Source: Euleptes europaea
Taxonomy: Eukaryota; Chordata; Lepidosauria; Squamata; Sphaerodactylidae
Direction: 5' to 3'
DNA: 64,000 nt
Assembly: GCF_029931775.1 (NCBI RefSeq)
Contig: NC_079314.1
Span: forward strand, 76,313,879 to 76,377,878
Under the pieces are notes generated by a model. The model saw nothing but the letters and a program-made list of their open reading frames with translations, was not told the DNA's origin and did no database searches. Of the stretch, positions 1 through 11,452 are shown one piece after another. Position numbers and translations under genes: made by a program. The stretch's first letter is position 1. Every line of letters starts with the position of its first letter.

Positions 1-1306
1 TTTGTAAATTTTGCTTGTGATCTTGAATGCTTGTCAGCGGTCACAGTATCTATGGTCCACTGTTGTATTTTTGGAACTAATAAGCATATTCTGAGAAGTA
101 TCTGATTTAAGAAGAGCATGACTTCCATGATCCTGGAGTTGTTGCCTCACTGCATGTTGTTTCAAAGGCTGTGAGTAGCACACTAAATAGGTTGTTTGGA
201 GAACAACCTGAATTAGTCCACCAATGAGTATTGATTTTTGTCCTTTGGAGCTGTCTAGGCACACTAGAATATATCAGGGAACAACAGTCAGAAGCACAGG
301 TCATTGCCAATACTCTATATTATGAACCAGAAGTACTCTAGCTGCTTACAGAGGTATTGATCTTAGCATCATAGCTCAAGATAGGCAAAACGTTAGATAA
401 GAGGTAAGATAAAATACATGAGCTGGCCTTTTGTGACTTTGCAAAGCCTGAAATGATGTTTTTTGTCTATGAATGACTCAATGGAGGTGCCTTGCTTTCC
501 ACTGTGTTCCAGCTTCCTAGAATCATACAGTTTTATAGCTGACACTGTGGAATGATCAAAGAGTTCTGATTCTTAGGGAGTGATAAACAAAGAAGGAACA
601 TTTTTTCAGCAAGCAATGCATGTTTCCGTGCTAAAATGGTTTGTGGTCTTTTTTTCTCTCACACGACAGATACCAAACTGCTGATCAATCTGGGTACAAT
701 GTACAGTCATGTAGCCATTACCCCAACCTCCCATAGAACAGCCTTCCCGGTCCCACTATCAATATGCCAGAGTTATAAGTCAAATGTCTCCAAATAACTG
801 GGTGAAATAAACAAAAGTACAAGCTCCCAACATAAATAGTTCAATTACTTTTTCAAATACAGTTTTGTGTCCACCATTAAAAAATGGTTTATTTATTTAA
901 AACATGCCACCTTTTTCAATGTATGTCATCTCTTCAGAGACCTGCTTGAGGCAGCTAGCAACATAAAAGGTAAAACTATAAGACATACAATTATTAAAAT
1001 AACAACCATTAAAAGCCAGTCAATAAAGCTCTGAAACATCAAAAGCACATAAAAACAACAGAGCATAAAATACAAGCATTCATCAAATTGATGTAGAAGA
1101 TGGAGGAAACTGAGGCAAATAGGAGGCAAGAGGGAGCCATAGCTTATATTGTGCAGATGTAATTCCACCATGTTACTGGCCCAGTGTGCATTGTTGATTC
1201 ACCGTTGGCACCAATTATATGAAAGATATTTGGGTTCTATTACATTTAAAAGTGCCTGTCTGACATAATTGTTTAAAGATTAAACAATTAAAGATTGTTT
1301 AAACAT
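1..1306. other. Gene-less AT-rich stretch, nothing recognised
   Basis: No exon-like frame, RNA gene or clear repeat is visible. The short frames at the start and near 930-1170 lack any family motif. The 1265-1305 end is a small A/T-rich inverted repeat just before the next element. It is probably unique intergenic or intronic DNA. Confidence 0.5.
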
Positions 1307-1826
1307 TTACAGCGCATTCCTGAGCCTCAAGGGCGAAAGCCCTTAGGAGGCCAGGAAGGCACTGCGCTGGCGTTTGCCCCCCCCCCCGTGCCTGCGCCCA
1401 GGCTACATATGCTGGTATTAGTGGCCCCAGCACTGGTGTGGAGGCCTGGACATTGGTCGCCGCCATGGCAGCACTGCCCCAGAACACCGGGGGCCTTCTG
1501 CCAGCGTCCCACCAGCATAAAGGTCTGCGCTGGCATTTCGGGGGGCAGTCCAGTGTCCTGGGAGGCGTTCCTGGGGTGTTCCAGGGGTGGAGCTGCCGTA
1601 AGGCAGCCTCCTGTCCCCTTTCATCCTGGGGATGGCAAGAAGAGCAAGGCTGTGCCTGCTTTTTAGTAGGCGCAGCGTCTCTTTTCTCTATGGGGCGAAA
1701 AGCCCCATTTAAAATTTTAAAAGCCTTTTTTTGAGTTTTTGGCGCCGGGGAAATGGGTTAGGAGGCACTGCAACGGCGCCTCCTCCCCCCATCCACAAAC
1801 GCCCAACTCTCAGGAATGCACTGTAA
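1307..1826. mobile_element. GC-rich non-autonomous TIR DNA transposon
   Basis: The element starts TTACAGCGCATTCCTGAG and ends with its inverted copy CTCAGGAATGCACTGTAA, an 18-bp terminal inverted repeat with one mismatch. If the outer TA is the target duplication, the element proper runs CAG...CTG. The interior is GC-rich, unlike the AT-rich flanks, and codes for nothing recognisable; the open frames here are compositional. A related, more eroded copy lies at 31159-31596 and shares the order of the start, the central GC block and the 'gggcgaaa..cc' segment. I infer a DNA-transposon MITE; the superfamily is not certain. Confidence 0.65.
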
Positions 1827-1883
1827 CAGTGCAATCCTAGGGGGGGGGGCATTGTTAGGAAGCGGCTGGAGATGGGTCTAATT

Positions 1884-2612
1884 ATTGTCGAAGGCTTTCA
1901 TGGTCAGAGTTCTTTGGTTCTTGTAGGTTATCCGGGCTGTGTAACCATGGTCTTGGTATTTTCTTTCCTGATGTTTCGCACACAGCTGTGGCAGGCATCT
2001 TCAGAAGAGTATCACTGAAGGACAGTGTCTCTCAGTGTCAAGGGTGTAGGAAGAGTAATATATAGTCAGAAGGGGGTTGGGTTGGAATAAGACGCAGGGT
2101 CTTATTCCAAGACACTGAAAGACTGGACAATTCTACCAACTATTTTGTCAGATTGCACAGAGAAGCCATTGAAATTCATAAACATCAGCACAACTTTAAC
2201 AGAAAAGAAGAGAGTTTAAGAATGAATAAGGCTTGGCTTCCTGTCCTGAAAACCTCCAGACTAACAAAGACTACAGTCCACAATAGCCATGTGGATTAGC
2301 CTTGGATTCCACATGTTAACAGATCACTTCAGGATACAATGGTTCCACATTAACATACCACACCCTCATTAGCACATTATCTTGATACTTACAGGACAAT
2401 GATTTGCACATTACCTTTAATACTTTGCAGGACAATGACTCAACTAAAACCCAACCCCCTTCTGACTATATATTACTTTTCCTACACCATTGACACTGAG
2501 AGACACTGTCCTTCAGTGTTACTCCTCTGAAGATGCCTGCCACAGCTGCGGGCGAAACGTCAGGAAAGAAATTACCAAGACCACGGTTATACAGCCCGGA
2601 TACCCTACAAGA
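1884..2612 (+). mobile_element. Penelope-like element 3' end with inverted terminal arms
   Basis: The left arm (about 1884-2090) and right arm (about 2450-2612) are inverted copies of each other. Both carry the block around CGAAACGTCAGGAAAG or its relative and the 'ctgccacagctg' segment. Between them, a plus-strand stretch near 2130-2300 reads NYFVRLHREAIEIHKHQHNF and continues to a natural-looking stop. The 'REAIEIxKHxxNFNR' signature is what I know from the C-terminal end of Penelope-like proteins of animals. Most of the body (reverse transcriptase and nuclease) is absent, so this is a strongly truncated copy. Inverted terminal arms are a known arrangement of the family. Confidence 0.7.
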
Positions 2613-4029
2613 ACAGATGGATCTAATTGTTTTGTAGCTGTATAGACTGGTGATATTATTATTTAAAACAGTAGTTTTAAAAGCATTTTCATTCATCATT
2701 CTCAAAAACAAATTTTGTTAAAATTTCATTTCTTCACTGGAAAAACAGGAAATAATTTTGCAGGGAGGGGAGACAATTTTTAATCTCCCCCCCCCCGCCT
2801 CCTCAAGGCTGTCATATCTCTACATTTATAGAAATATAAATTATTGCTTCTATACATTTTTGAAGTTGCCAGCACAGCACATTAGGGTTTGAATGCACTT
2901 TGATGGAGGCATTTATCAACATATCACAAAATGCATTCCACGTGCATAAGGAGCACAGTTTATTAGTACAACTCAGGTTTACCATGCATCTACAACAGAG
3001 CTGGTTTTAGGACAAAACTGAAAGGAAAAGTAGTGTCAGTAGCTACCCCTAGTAGAATTTAGTAGCTGAGGAATGTCTCTTCAGTAGATTTTACATTGGA
3101 GACAAAGGAATGATTCAGGAGAAAGAGCAGATGTAGCAGCTGGGGAGAAAAACAGGATGAATTTGTGCTAGTAGATCAAAGCAGTGTTTCCTCTTGAGCT
3201 TTGGACAGAGTCTTTGTAATGAGAAACAAGACTGGATTCAGGAGACAAGATGTGCTCAACAGGAACTATGGAACCTGTTAATATACACTGAAGACCTTTT
3301 CTCATTCTTGCATTTTGTTTAATCTGTTCTGAACTCTGCAATGTCTAGCTAGGGACTTATATGAACAATGCCTGAGGAAATGCCTCAAGTGTTAGAGTCA
3401 TATATTGTCACAGGTAAGATCTACTACTTCTGTTTCTTGAGGGGAATGTATGGTGTATAGTAAATTTTCTATATAGAAAACAAATTAGTCTATACTTGTA
3501 TGGCTACTAGAAAGAAAATAAAACTGCAGTTTTGTGTGGATGATCCTTATTGGCTCCATGCGGAGAAAGGCTTTTTTGCTCCTGCAAAGATGTTAGAGGG
3601 GATGACTGAGGTGTTTTGCCAGAAAACAAACAAAACATGGAGAAATTTGAGAAGTCATCTGTGGAGGTCTGAAGGGAAACATGCAACAGTAACCCTGATA
3701 TCTTCATCAAGCTAAAGCAGCATCTCTGCAGCCAGCTAATAAGGGAGAGACTGACAGATTGGTGGTCTGCACATGCATCTTGCCAAGATCCCAGCAGTAG
3801 TCACAAATTTGACAGTTCCTGTGTACCTAATTCTGAGATTCAGAGCATTTACCACTTTGATTAATCTACAACTATTTTATTATCCTTGCCCTATTGTGTA
3901 TGTGTGTGTAGTCATCTTAATTATTCCCAACTTTTAAAAAAATCTAGTATTTAAAGCAACGATAACGAAGATGCTTGCATTTTGGGACTAGAATATTCAA
4001 TGTGATTATTCTGAACATGCCCTCAGTGC
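2613..4029. other. Gene-less stretch, nothing firm
   Basis: A poly-C run lies near 2787-2798. The frames at 2466-2711 and 3500-3715 show no domain. No repeat family is recognised with confidence. Confidence 0.45.
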
Positions 4030-5510
4030 CCAGATTTAAAAAACACAGGAGAGTGACAGGGCAAGTGTGTCCCTGGTGATTCTCCTGGATGTCTTGGTGG
4101 CTTTTGATATAATCACAGTATCCTGCTGGCTAGGTTAGGAAATCTTGTTCTTTGTTGATTCCATTCTTACAAGCAGTATAAAATAAAATGGAGGACCGAA
4201 GAGAAATACCACTACGCAACTGATGAGAGGGATGTCCTCCATCCTATTCAACATCTACACGAAACCAGTGGGAGAGATCATGCTGGCATCTGGAGGGAGG
4301 TGCCATCAATATGCAGATTCTAGTTCTATTTCTGCTTATAACTGATTGCTATGGATTTTTAGTCTTAAACAGGTACTTGGAGAAGAGAATGGGATATATA
4401 AGTGCCAATAAACTAAAGTTCAATCCAGACTAGTCTGAGGTGTTTTTTGTCATTGACAAACCTGCTTGAGGTCTGTCAGGCTGTTTTGAAGGGGTTGCAA
4501 TACTATGGAAAGGATAAGGTTGTAGCTTAAGGCTGCTGCTGCTACTACTACTGGCCTATGGTTGGGAGCTCAAGTCTCCTCCATGGCACATCATGCCTTT
4601 TATTAGACATTTATTAGATTTGGCTGATACACCAGCTACAAGCACTATTTGAAAAGCATCATTTAACTGTGGTGATCCACTGTGATCATAACCAGGTTGT
4701 GTGTGTGTTAAGTGCCGTCAAGTCGCTTCCGACTCATGGCGACCCTATGAATGAAAGTCCTCCAAAATGTCCTATCTTTGACAGCCTTGCTCAAATCTTG
4801 CAAATTGAAGGCTGTGGCTTCCTTTATTGAGTCAATCCATCTCTTGTTGGGTCTTCCTCTTTTCCTGCTGCCCTCAACTTTTCCTATCATGACGGTCTTT
4901 TCCAGTGACTCTTGTCGTCTCATGACGTGACCAAAATACGACAGCCTCAGTTTAGTCATTTTAGCTTCTAGGGTCAGTTCAGGCTTGATTTGATCTATAA
5001 CCCACTGATTTGTTTTTTTGGCAGTCCACGGAATCCGTAACACTCTCCTCCAACACCACATTTCAAAGGAATCTATTTTCTTCCTATCAGCTTTCTTCAC
5101 TGTCCAGCTTTCACACCCATACATAGTAATAGGGAATATGATGGCATGAATTAATCTAGTCTTGGTGGCCAGAGCCACATCCTTACACTTCAAAATCTTT
5201 TCTAGCTCCTTCATGGCTGCCCTTCCCAGTCTCAATCTCCTTCTAATTTCTTGGCTGCAGTCTCCCTTTTGGTTGATGGTGGAGCCAAGGAATAGAAAGT
5301 CTTGAACAATTTCAAGACTTAGAAATTATTAGATTAGTGAAATGTGCTTTACGAAAGTCTGCATTTGAAAACTCTACAGAAACTTCAGTTGGTCCAGTGT
5401 ATTATTGTTGTCTGATTTAGTGTTTTTTAATGTTTTATGATGTATTGGTTTTCATGTCGTTACGTAGCTATGGACCCTGTTTTTTAGTAGATAAGAGTAT
5501 TAAATAAATA
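4030..5510 (+). mobile_element. L2/L3-like LINE remnant, split by a BovB insertion
   Basis: Short plus-strand pieces resemble an L2 or related CR1-group reverse transcriptase in the expected order. They are LLDVLVAFD near 4090, the palm start SSILFNIYTKPVGEI near 4235, RCHQYADSSS near 4300 (family usually YADD), and NKLKFNPD near 4410. The 3' tail resumes after the antisense BovB, ending near 5510 with the 'attaaataaata' tail typical of L2-like elements. The frame is broken many times, as expected of an old copy. The split gives a relative age: BovB arrived later. Confidence 0.6.
4697..5335 (-). mobile_element. RTE-BovB LINE 3' end, antisense
   Basis: The minus-strand frame at 4708-5235 (175 residues) is the C-terminal part of the BovB reverse-transcriptase protein. 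It has YGCESWTVKKADRKKIDSFE, then WCWRRVLRIPWTAKKTN, then the YFGHVMRR and GKVEGSRKRGRPNKRW motifs, ending in the family's 'AMSRKRLD' region. The 3' end on the minus strand is a short AC-repeat tail seen as GTGTGTGTG at 4697. It is 5'-truncated and lacks the endonuclease and reverse-transcriptase core. BovB is known to have moved horizontally among vertebrates, including squamates. It sits inside the L2-like LINE. Confidence 0.88.
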
Positions 5511-6225
5511 AGCACAGTTTTTATTAGGAGTCTCACTACAAAATTTCTGAGCCTAAAATATACACAAAAATCACTGTTTCAGGTTGTTACTGTGATTTTC
5601 TGGAATGGTAACATTTCGAAAAACACCCCTGAAAAATCCATGTTGATTTTCATGTTTGGATACTTATTTATTTATTTTACTCATTTATTTAATTTATTAA
5701 AAAAATTATGCCAACTTTCTGCCCTCACAAGGGCCACCAAGGTGACTACCAACTTAAAACACACATGATAAAATCACCTTTTAAAACCATTAAAATAATC
5801 TCCACAAAAGCAATGCTTACTATCAGCCCTGCAGCACACATCATGTTTTTCTTTGATTCTCCAATTTCCCAGACAATGGCATTTCTCCCTTCCAATTAGA
5901 TCCTTGCTAGGAATCAGGAGGTGAGTGTTCCCAGCTGATCACCTTTGTAGATAAGCCCCAGAAAAGAAATTTTCATGGAGGATTGTATGCTGAGCTGTGA
6001 GTGTTCAGACTACTCCACATGCAGTTGTAAATTTATGTGAGTAACTTCCCACTTGGGATTATTTAGGGTAAGTAAAAAAGAGGGGTGGAGGAATATCCCC
6101 CTACTCTACCCATTCTGTCCCTTGTCAGTAAAATCAACTTCTATGGTTTTAAACAACATTCTTGGAGCTGTCATGTGACTCTGAACAAAGCACTGAACAT
6201 GGAAACAACTTGTAAACAAACATAT
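5511..6225. other. Gene-less; LINE-tail-like segment
   Basis: Around 5650-5790 the 'tttatttattt...' start followed by 'tgccctcacaagggcc' looks like an antisense LINE or SINE 3' tail common in reptile genomes. The family is not certain. Nothing else is recognised. Confidence 0.4.
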
Positions 6226-6327
6226 GCTTGTGGGCTTCCTAGAGGCACCTGATTGGCCACTGTGTGAACAGACTGCTGGACTTGATGGGCCTTGGTCTGA
6301 TCCAGCAGGGCTTTTCTAATGTTCTTA
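6226..6327 (+). mobile_element. CR1 LINE 3' end fragment
   Basis: About 100 bp match the 3' end of the CR1 copies elsewhere in the window (26822-26922 and, antisense, 60637-60740). It carries GGCCACTGTGTGAACAGACT, 'gatgggccttggtctgatccag' and the end 'atgttctta'. CR1 ends in a short 8-bp-like repeat rather than poly-A, as seen here. It is non-coding and extremely 5'-truncated. Confidence 0.85.
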
Positions 6328-7396
6328 TATCATATAGCTAAGCCCTCAGACTCCCCCACATCCCAGCTCCCTACTGCGGCATCTTCCTCCTCCAGGAACA
6401 TCTCAGATAGTAGTAATACTAATTACAGTGGACACCCAGCATGATGACATGTCTCATAGCAATTGGATGATTGAGTCATCACATGCAATCACACACACAT
6501 GCTCTATTTTTTTAAAAATGAACTATTTCCAAATATTGGATGGACAGAGTGGGGGGAGTCTTCAAAGGAAGCCTTTTTACTATGTGAAAGGAAACAATGG
6601 ACCACAAAAAGGAAAGATGGCAAATGCAGAGTTTTCAGTGGAAAGGTAAAAAAGAAAAAACCTGTCAGTCGCTGTAAGCCTACATTTTAAAAAAATGATG
6701 CAAATAGGATTTTTTTTAAGTCAGTGGCCAGACTTCATTCCTCCCCCCTCTAGAATCAGTGGAGAGAAGTATGCCTGCAGGCTCCTGCTTTAGGGGTCTG
6801 TAAAATCAAACTCATTTGTCCATTCTGTATCTTTACATTAGAGGGAAGAGTATGGTCTGTGAAAATTTGGTGCCATTATCTTTAAAAACAGCCGTCCCAG
6901 ACCCTTGAATTAGTTTCACATTGGAAATAATGTTCTTGATATTCCGGAACCTGGGAAAAAAGTGAATTTGATTCCTGAACTGGTAAAGGCCTACCTCAAA
7001 ACCAGCAATCATGATAAACGCTCCCTCTCCCCAAATCCCTGATCTGAAATTATAATGAAATTTTCTCTCTGCCCACCCTTAGTTTTTATGCTCCTGCTTT
7101 GTCTAATTATTTTTAATTCTTATATTGTAGCTTTTATTATTTTATTATGTTGTTCTTACTTTGTGAGTTACCTTGACCAGGTATTTATCTAAATAAATGT
7201 CATTTGGTATATGCCAGTTTTTATATCCACCTGTTGCCCCACCTTTTGCATTTTAGGTCAGTATTGAACCATGCTTTGTAAAAGATTGTAAATGAATGTA
7301 GTCATATGTTATCCATTTAAATGAAGACTGTAAGGTTAGGCTGCTTAAACCCCTCTGACACCAGTAAAAAGTGCATTGTGACATAGCTAGCTAGCA
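6328..7396. other. Gene-less; L2-like tail near 7080-7200
   Basis: The segment at about 7080-7200 ('tttattatgttg...tgagttacctt...atctaaataaatgtc') resembles the 3' untranslated tail of L2-type LINEs. The remainder, including the frames at 6428-6690, shows nothing recognisable. Confidence 0.4.
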
Positions 7397-7404
7397 AACT
7401 AGAT

Positions 7405-7798
7405 TAGGGTTCCTAGGTTTCCCCTGGCCATCGGTGGGGGAGGGAGTGGGGAGATCTTACCAGGCTTAAAATGAGGTCGAGGCCTCGATGTCTCCTTCAT
7501 AATGATGTCACTTCCAGAAGTGATGTCATCATGTAGATGATGATGAGGGAGGTGCTCTGGTATTTGGGCAAAAACTCTGTGGTAAAAGCAGTTTTCACCA
7601 TAGAGTTTTGCCCAAATATCAGAACATCTCCCCTGTGGCCCCTGTGTGATGATGAAGTGACATCTTTGTGTCAGCAATGTCAAGGCCTAGGCCTCATTTT
7701 AAGCCTTGTAAGACTTCTGCTGGCCAGCTGAATGGTGCCAGGGGGACGGGGCCCAAAGTGAGGAATCCTCTGCCCCTGGCGGGGGTCTGGCAACCCTA
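7405..7798. mobile_element. hAT-type hairpin MITE (family H), intact ends
   Basis: The element starts TAGGGTTCC and ends GGCAACCCTA, flanked by a perfect 8-bp duplication AACTAGAT (7397-7404 and 7799-7806). The centre is an imperfect palindrome around 'tttgggcaaaaactctgtgg ... ccatagagttttgcccaaa' (about 7564-7617). The same core occurs at 28035-28095 and 51285-51340. An 8-bp duplication plus TAGGG ends fits a non-autonomous hAT transposon. It has no coding capacity; the frames at 7399-7731 are fortuitous. Confidence 0.82.
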
Positions 7799-7800
7799 AA

Positions 7801-7916
<116 letters not shown>

Positions 7917-9141
7917 GACTGCAGATGAAAACTTTTATTTTGAAAGAAAAATATTTAATGGCTACTTTTCTATCAGAAATGGTTGTTTAACTATTGTGCT
8001 GATCTTTTCTTACTATACATTAGCTACTCACATATTATTAGATTTTAAAAAATGATTGCATGGCTGAAAATTTTCTTCCATTGCACTAAATAAAAGATGA
8101 ATAAAAACAAAAAAATAGTTTGGCTTTCTAATAACATCTGCACTTTAAATCACTGTGTTCCTTTATATTCACTTTCTCCCATTGTTTTTAATATTCTCAC
8201 CACACTGCTAGCATTACGTTTGTTATCTTTGCTCTGTGCTTCTAAGAATAATAAAATGTGCATTTAGACAATATAGAAGATGTCGCTAGGGACTCATTTT
8301 ATGGCATTATTGATTGGACTGCAAAATGGTTTTGTGTTACCCTTAAGAAAGAGATTCACTAGGGTTTCCACCTCCCTTAAAAGAGATGGACTAGACACAA
8401 GAGTGTATTGTTGATGAGCTTTTCCCCAGCTGTTCAAAATGACTATTAAGACCAGGGATTTTTGACTCAATGGGATTAAATTAGATTTGCCAGGACTCAC
8501 TACTGAACTGCCCTTGGTAGCTGAACTCTGCTTCTAAGGCAGATGGGAAAGAAAATAGAACATGCACTACACTGGAATTTTTCATACTTATTACAGGTGA
8601 CATATCTAAGCTGGCAGGGTGCAGGCATAGGAAGGGCATATACATTAGACGAATAAAAGAGTTTCTTTAGACTGATTCTAAAGCACTGGCAGAAGCACAG
8701 ATGGGCAGAAAAGAACTGAATGAATAACTTCATCATGCCTTCCTGGATATATTCCAGGAGGAGAAATATCTCAAGGAAAAGCAGTGTTTTCCCATTTTAG
8801 GCAAGGAATCAGAATAAAAGGGTGACTTAAAGAAGAAAAAGCTTGTGCAAGTTGGCTCACCTTGACCTTGGAATACTATATGCATATTACTATTTCCTTT
8901 AATTTTTGAAAGCTTTAAAAAATGAGGCTGTTAATAATTTCAAGGACAAATTATTTTGTAAAGGGAATAAGTCTTCCTGTTTCACAGATTTTTTTTATTT
9001 AATTGTAAAGTGCCTTGAAATATTTACCATGTGTTAAAGAGATTCAAACAGTAACTAGAGTGACATGTTCATAGTCCTTTATGTGAAACAGTCCCAGCAA
9101 ACAGTTCTCTGTTCACAGATACTAAATCTGCTGTTATTTTT
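7917..9141. other. Gene-less AT-rich stretch, nothing recognised
   Basis: No repeat end or family motif is visible. The frames at 8294-8736 (minus) have no domain. Confidence 0.45.
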
Positions 9142-9144
9142 GTT

Positions 9145-9457
9145 AGAGCGTGGTGTAGTTTTTAAGAATGGTGGTTTGGAGCGGTGGACTCTAATCTGGA
9201 GAACCGAGTTTGATTCCCCACTCCTTCACATGAGAGGCAGACACTAACCTGGTGATCCGGGTTGGTTTCCCCACTCCTACATATGAAGCCAGCTAGATGA
9301 CTTTGGGCTAGTCACAGGGCTCTTAGAGCTCTCTCAGCCCCACCTACCTCACAGGGTGTCTGTTGTGGGGAGGGGAAGGGAAGGTGATTGTAAGCCGGTT
9401 TGATTCTTCCTTAAGTGGTAGAGAAAGTCGGCATATAAAAACCAACTCTTCTTCTTA
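9145..9457 (+). mobile_element. tRNA-derived SINE, near full length
   Basis: The 5' head 'gcgtggtgtagtttttaagaatggtgg' and 'agaaccgagtttgattcccc' carry degenerate A- and B-box Pol III promoter elements. The body includes the squamate-typical 'gggctagtcacag' and 'cacctacctcacagggtgtc'. The end is 'aaccaactcttcttctt', a CTT-repeat tail. Related copies lie at 43568-43690, 54737-55013 and, antisense, 62681-62990. It is consistent with squamate tRNA SINEs of the Sauria/ACA type; I do not assign a subfamily. Confidence 0.85.
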
Positions 9458-10428
9458 TTGATTATGAAGGAAACAAAGTCCAGCAGCAAAGCTGCAAAGA
9501 GATTAAGGTAGGAATAAAACACTGTTACTGTGTGCTTCTGTAATCTGTTTTAGATATTTTATCTAGCATAAGATTAGTTAATACAGCCCTTGTACTATCG
9601 ACCAATGTCACCTTTTATACTTAAAAGAATATCATACAGATCTAGACAATGCATCTTCCCTGCAGGAGGAGTATGCAAGTTTCTTCCAATTGCATGTGTA
9701 AGTAGTACAGACATCTGTTTTCCATGGTTTACTGTAGTATCCAGTGACATTCCTAATCAAATATCTTTCTAGCATACTTGACTTCTTTGGTACAAAACTG
9801 GTTCCATGCCAACATGAAAGTAAATTCGGTTCAATGCATTTCAGTGGAAGGGTCAAGCATGTACTTAATTAACACTTTCCTGCTGAAATCTGTGGGCTAT
9901 GAAAGTCAAGTGCTTTGTTTTGTTGAATCTTGTTCACTGTTAGCTAGTGACTTAAAGAGGGAGAGAGGATTAAGGGGTTTCAACAACAGCCTGAAGCTTT
10001 TCTACTTTCTGAGTTGTGAGTCATAATTTGTTGATCCTAGTTCACATGTGTGGCAGCTGTGGGGTAAGGGGGGGAACTTTGAGGCAAATGTCCACTGGAC
10101 TGAAGAATGTCCAGTGTCCAGATTGGGGGCAATCTGACCTCTCTGATAAATTCTTTAAAACCCAAGCACCCACAATCAAATAAAAAGGGGATACAAGCTT
10201 TGAATTGAAAAGTGGTAGCATCTAAGGTATACGCTCCCTAAACGTCTCTTATTTGGAAACCTTCTAGACAAGGCTGTAATTATTTGTGAGGTAAATACAA
10301 ATAACTTTTAATTTGACTAGACAAACAAGATGCAAACAGAAATTAACAATAAAGGTTTATTTAACAGAAAATAAAGTATTTAATAGGATAAATGCTATGT
10401 GTGAATTCAATATATAAAGTAAAACTGG
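9458..10428. other. Gene-less stretch, nothing recognised
   Basis: The short frames at 9590-10026 have no family motif. AT-rich, probably unique sequence. Confidence 0.45.
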
Positions 10429-10436
10429 CTCTCAGC

Positions 10437-10645
10437 TAGGGTTGCCAGGTCCCTCTTCACAGCTGATGGGAGGTTTTGGGGGTGGAAACTGAGGAGGGTG
10501 GGGTTTGAGGAGAGGAGGGACTTCAATGCCATAGAGTCCAATTGCCAAAGCAGCCATTTTCTCCAGGTGAACTGATCTCTATTGGCTGGAGATCAGTTGT
10601 AATAGCAGGAGATCTCTGGCTAGTACCTGGAGGTTGGCAACCCTA
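10437..10645 (+). mobile_element. 209-bp hAT-type MITE (family M), copy 1
   Basis: The element starts TAGGGTTGCCAGG, ends GGTTGGCAACCCTA, and has a perfect 8-bp target duplication CTCTCAGC (10429-10436 and 10646-10653). The body is the conserved block 'ggagggacttcaatgccata', 'ccattttctccaggtgaact' and 'gagatcagttgtaatagcag'. Eight copies of this family occur in the window; copies at 33034, 37971, 45526 and 49443 also show 8-bp duplications. There is no coding capacity. I infer a non-autonomous hAT transposon. Confidence 0.88.
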
Positions 10646-10916
10646 CTCTCAGCTTTACTCCCAAAGGTTACAGTTTTCCCCCCAATTAGAGTAACCACTT
10701 TCTACATGAGCCTCAAATAAAGTAAATAAACCCTGAAGCAATATTTGATTCCCCTTTCTCCAGACAGGTTACCTCAGCATACAAAGTTTCAGTGGACACT
10801 ATTTACATAGACAGAATCTTTTCCAGGTTCAAGGTTGCTCTTTTAATACAGAGAGCTCCTGTGTACAAAACTTGTATGCCTAAGTTAGGAATGTTGAGCC
10901 CTTAACAGGATGTTTA

Positions 10917-11450
10917 CCGTATTTTTCGCTCCATAACACGCACTTCTTTCCTCCTCAAAAGTGAGGGGAAATGTCTGTGCGTGTTATGGAGCGAATGTGC
11001 GCACAGAGCCGGCTGGGCGCGCTGGAATGACGCAAGCTGGCTCTGTGCGCCCTGTTCCAGCGCGCCCAGCCGGCTTTGTGCGCCCCGGGACGCACAGAGC
11101 CGGCTGGGCACGCTGGAACGATGCGAGCCGGCTTTCCCCGCCCACCTCCCAGCTGGGAGGCGGGCGGGACGCACAGAGCCGGCTGGGAGGCGGGCGGGAC
11201 ACACAGAGCCGGCTGGGAGGCGGGCGGGACACACAGAGCCGGCTGGGAGGCGGGCGGGACACACAGAGCTGGCTGGGCATGCTGGAACAGCGAGCCAGCT
11301 TTCCCCATCCGCCTCCCAGCTGGGAGGCGGGCAGGGCGCGCAGAGCTGGCTCACGTAATTCCAGCGCAAGCTGTCTTTCCCCGCCCCGACAGCCAGCTGG
11401 GGAGGGGGGCGTGTTATGGTCAGGTGCGTGCTATGGAGCAAAAAATACAG
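10917..11450. mobile_element. TA-target TIR element filled with GC-rich minisatellite
   Basis: The ends CCGTATTTTTCGCTCC (10917) and GGAGCAAAAAATACAG (to 11450) are inverted copies, each flanked by TA (10915-10916 and 11451-11452). That duplication fits the Tc1/mariner superfamily. The outer inverted repeat is present a second time in inverted orientation at about 10977-10996, so the left end can fold into its own hairpin. The interior (10997-11400) is a GC-rich tandem array with a 30-bp unit, GGACACACAGAGCCGGCTGG plus a GGAGGCGGGC segment, in register at 11161, 11191, 11221 and 11251. The long frames read through it are compositional. Confidence 0.8.
11161..11280. repeat. 30-bp GC-rich minisatellite
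   Basis: Four units start at 11161, 11191, 11221 and 11251 with the block CGGGCGGGAC; they differ by one or two bases (gcacag or acacag). More diverged units extend to both sides (10997-11160 and 11281-11400), some inverted. The array lies inside a TIR transposon. Confidence 0.95.
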
Positions 11451-11452
11451 TA

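Noticed and set aside
1295-1734. Open frames of 98-123 residues
   Set aside because: They run across the GC-rich TIR element and have no recognised motif.
11161-11280. CRISPR-like array
   Set aside because: The repeats are contiguous, with no spacers; it is a minisatellite in vertebrate DNA.
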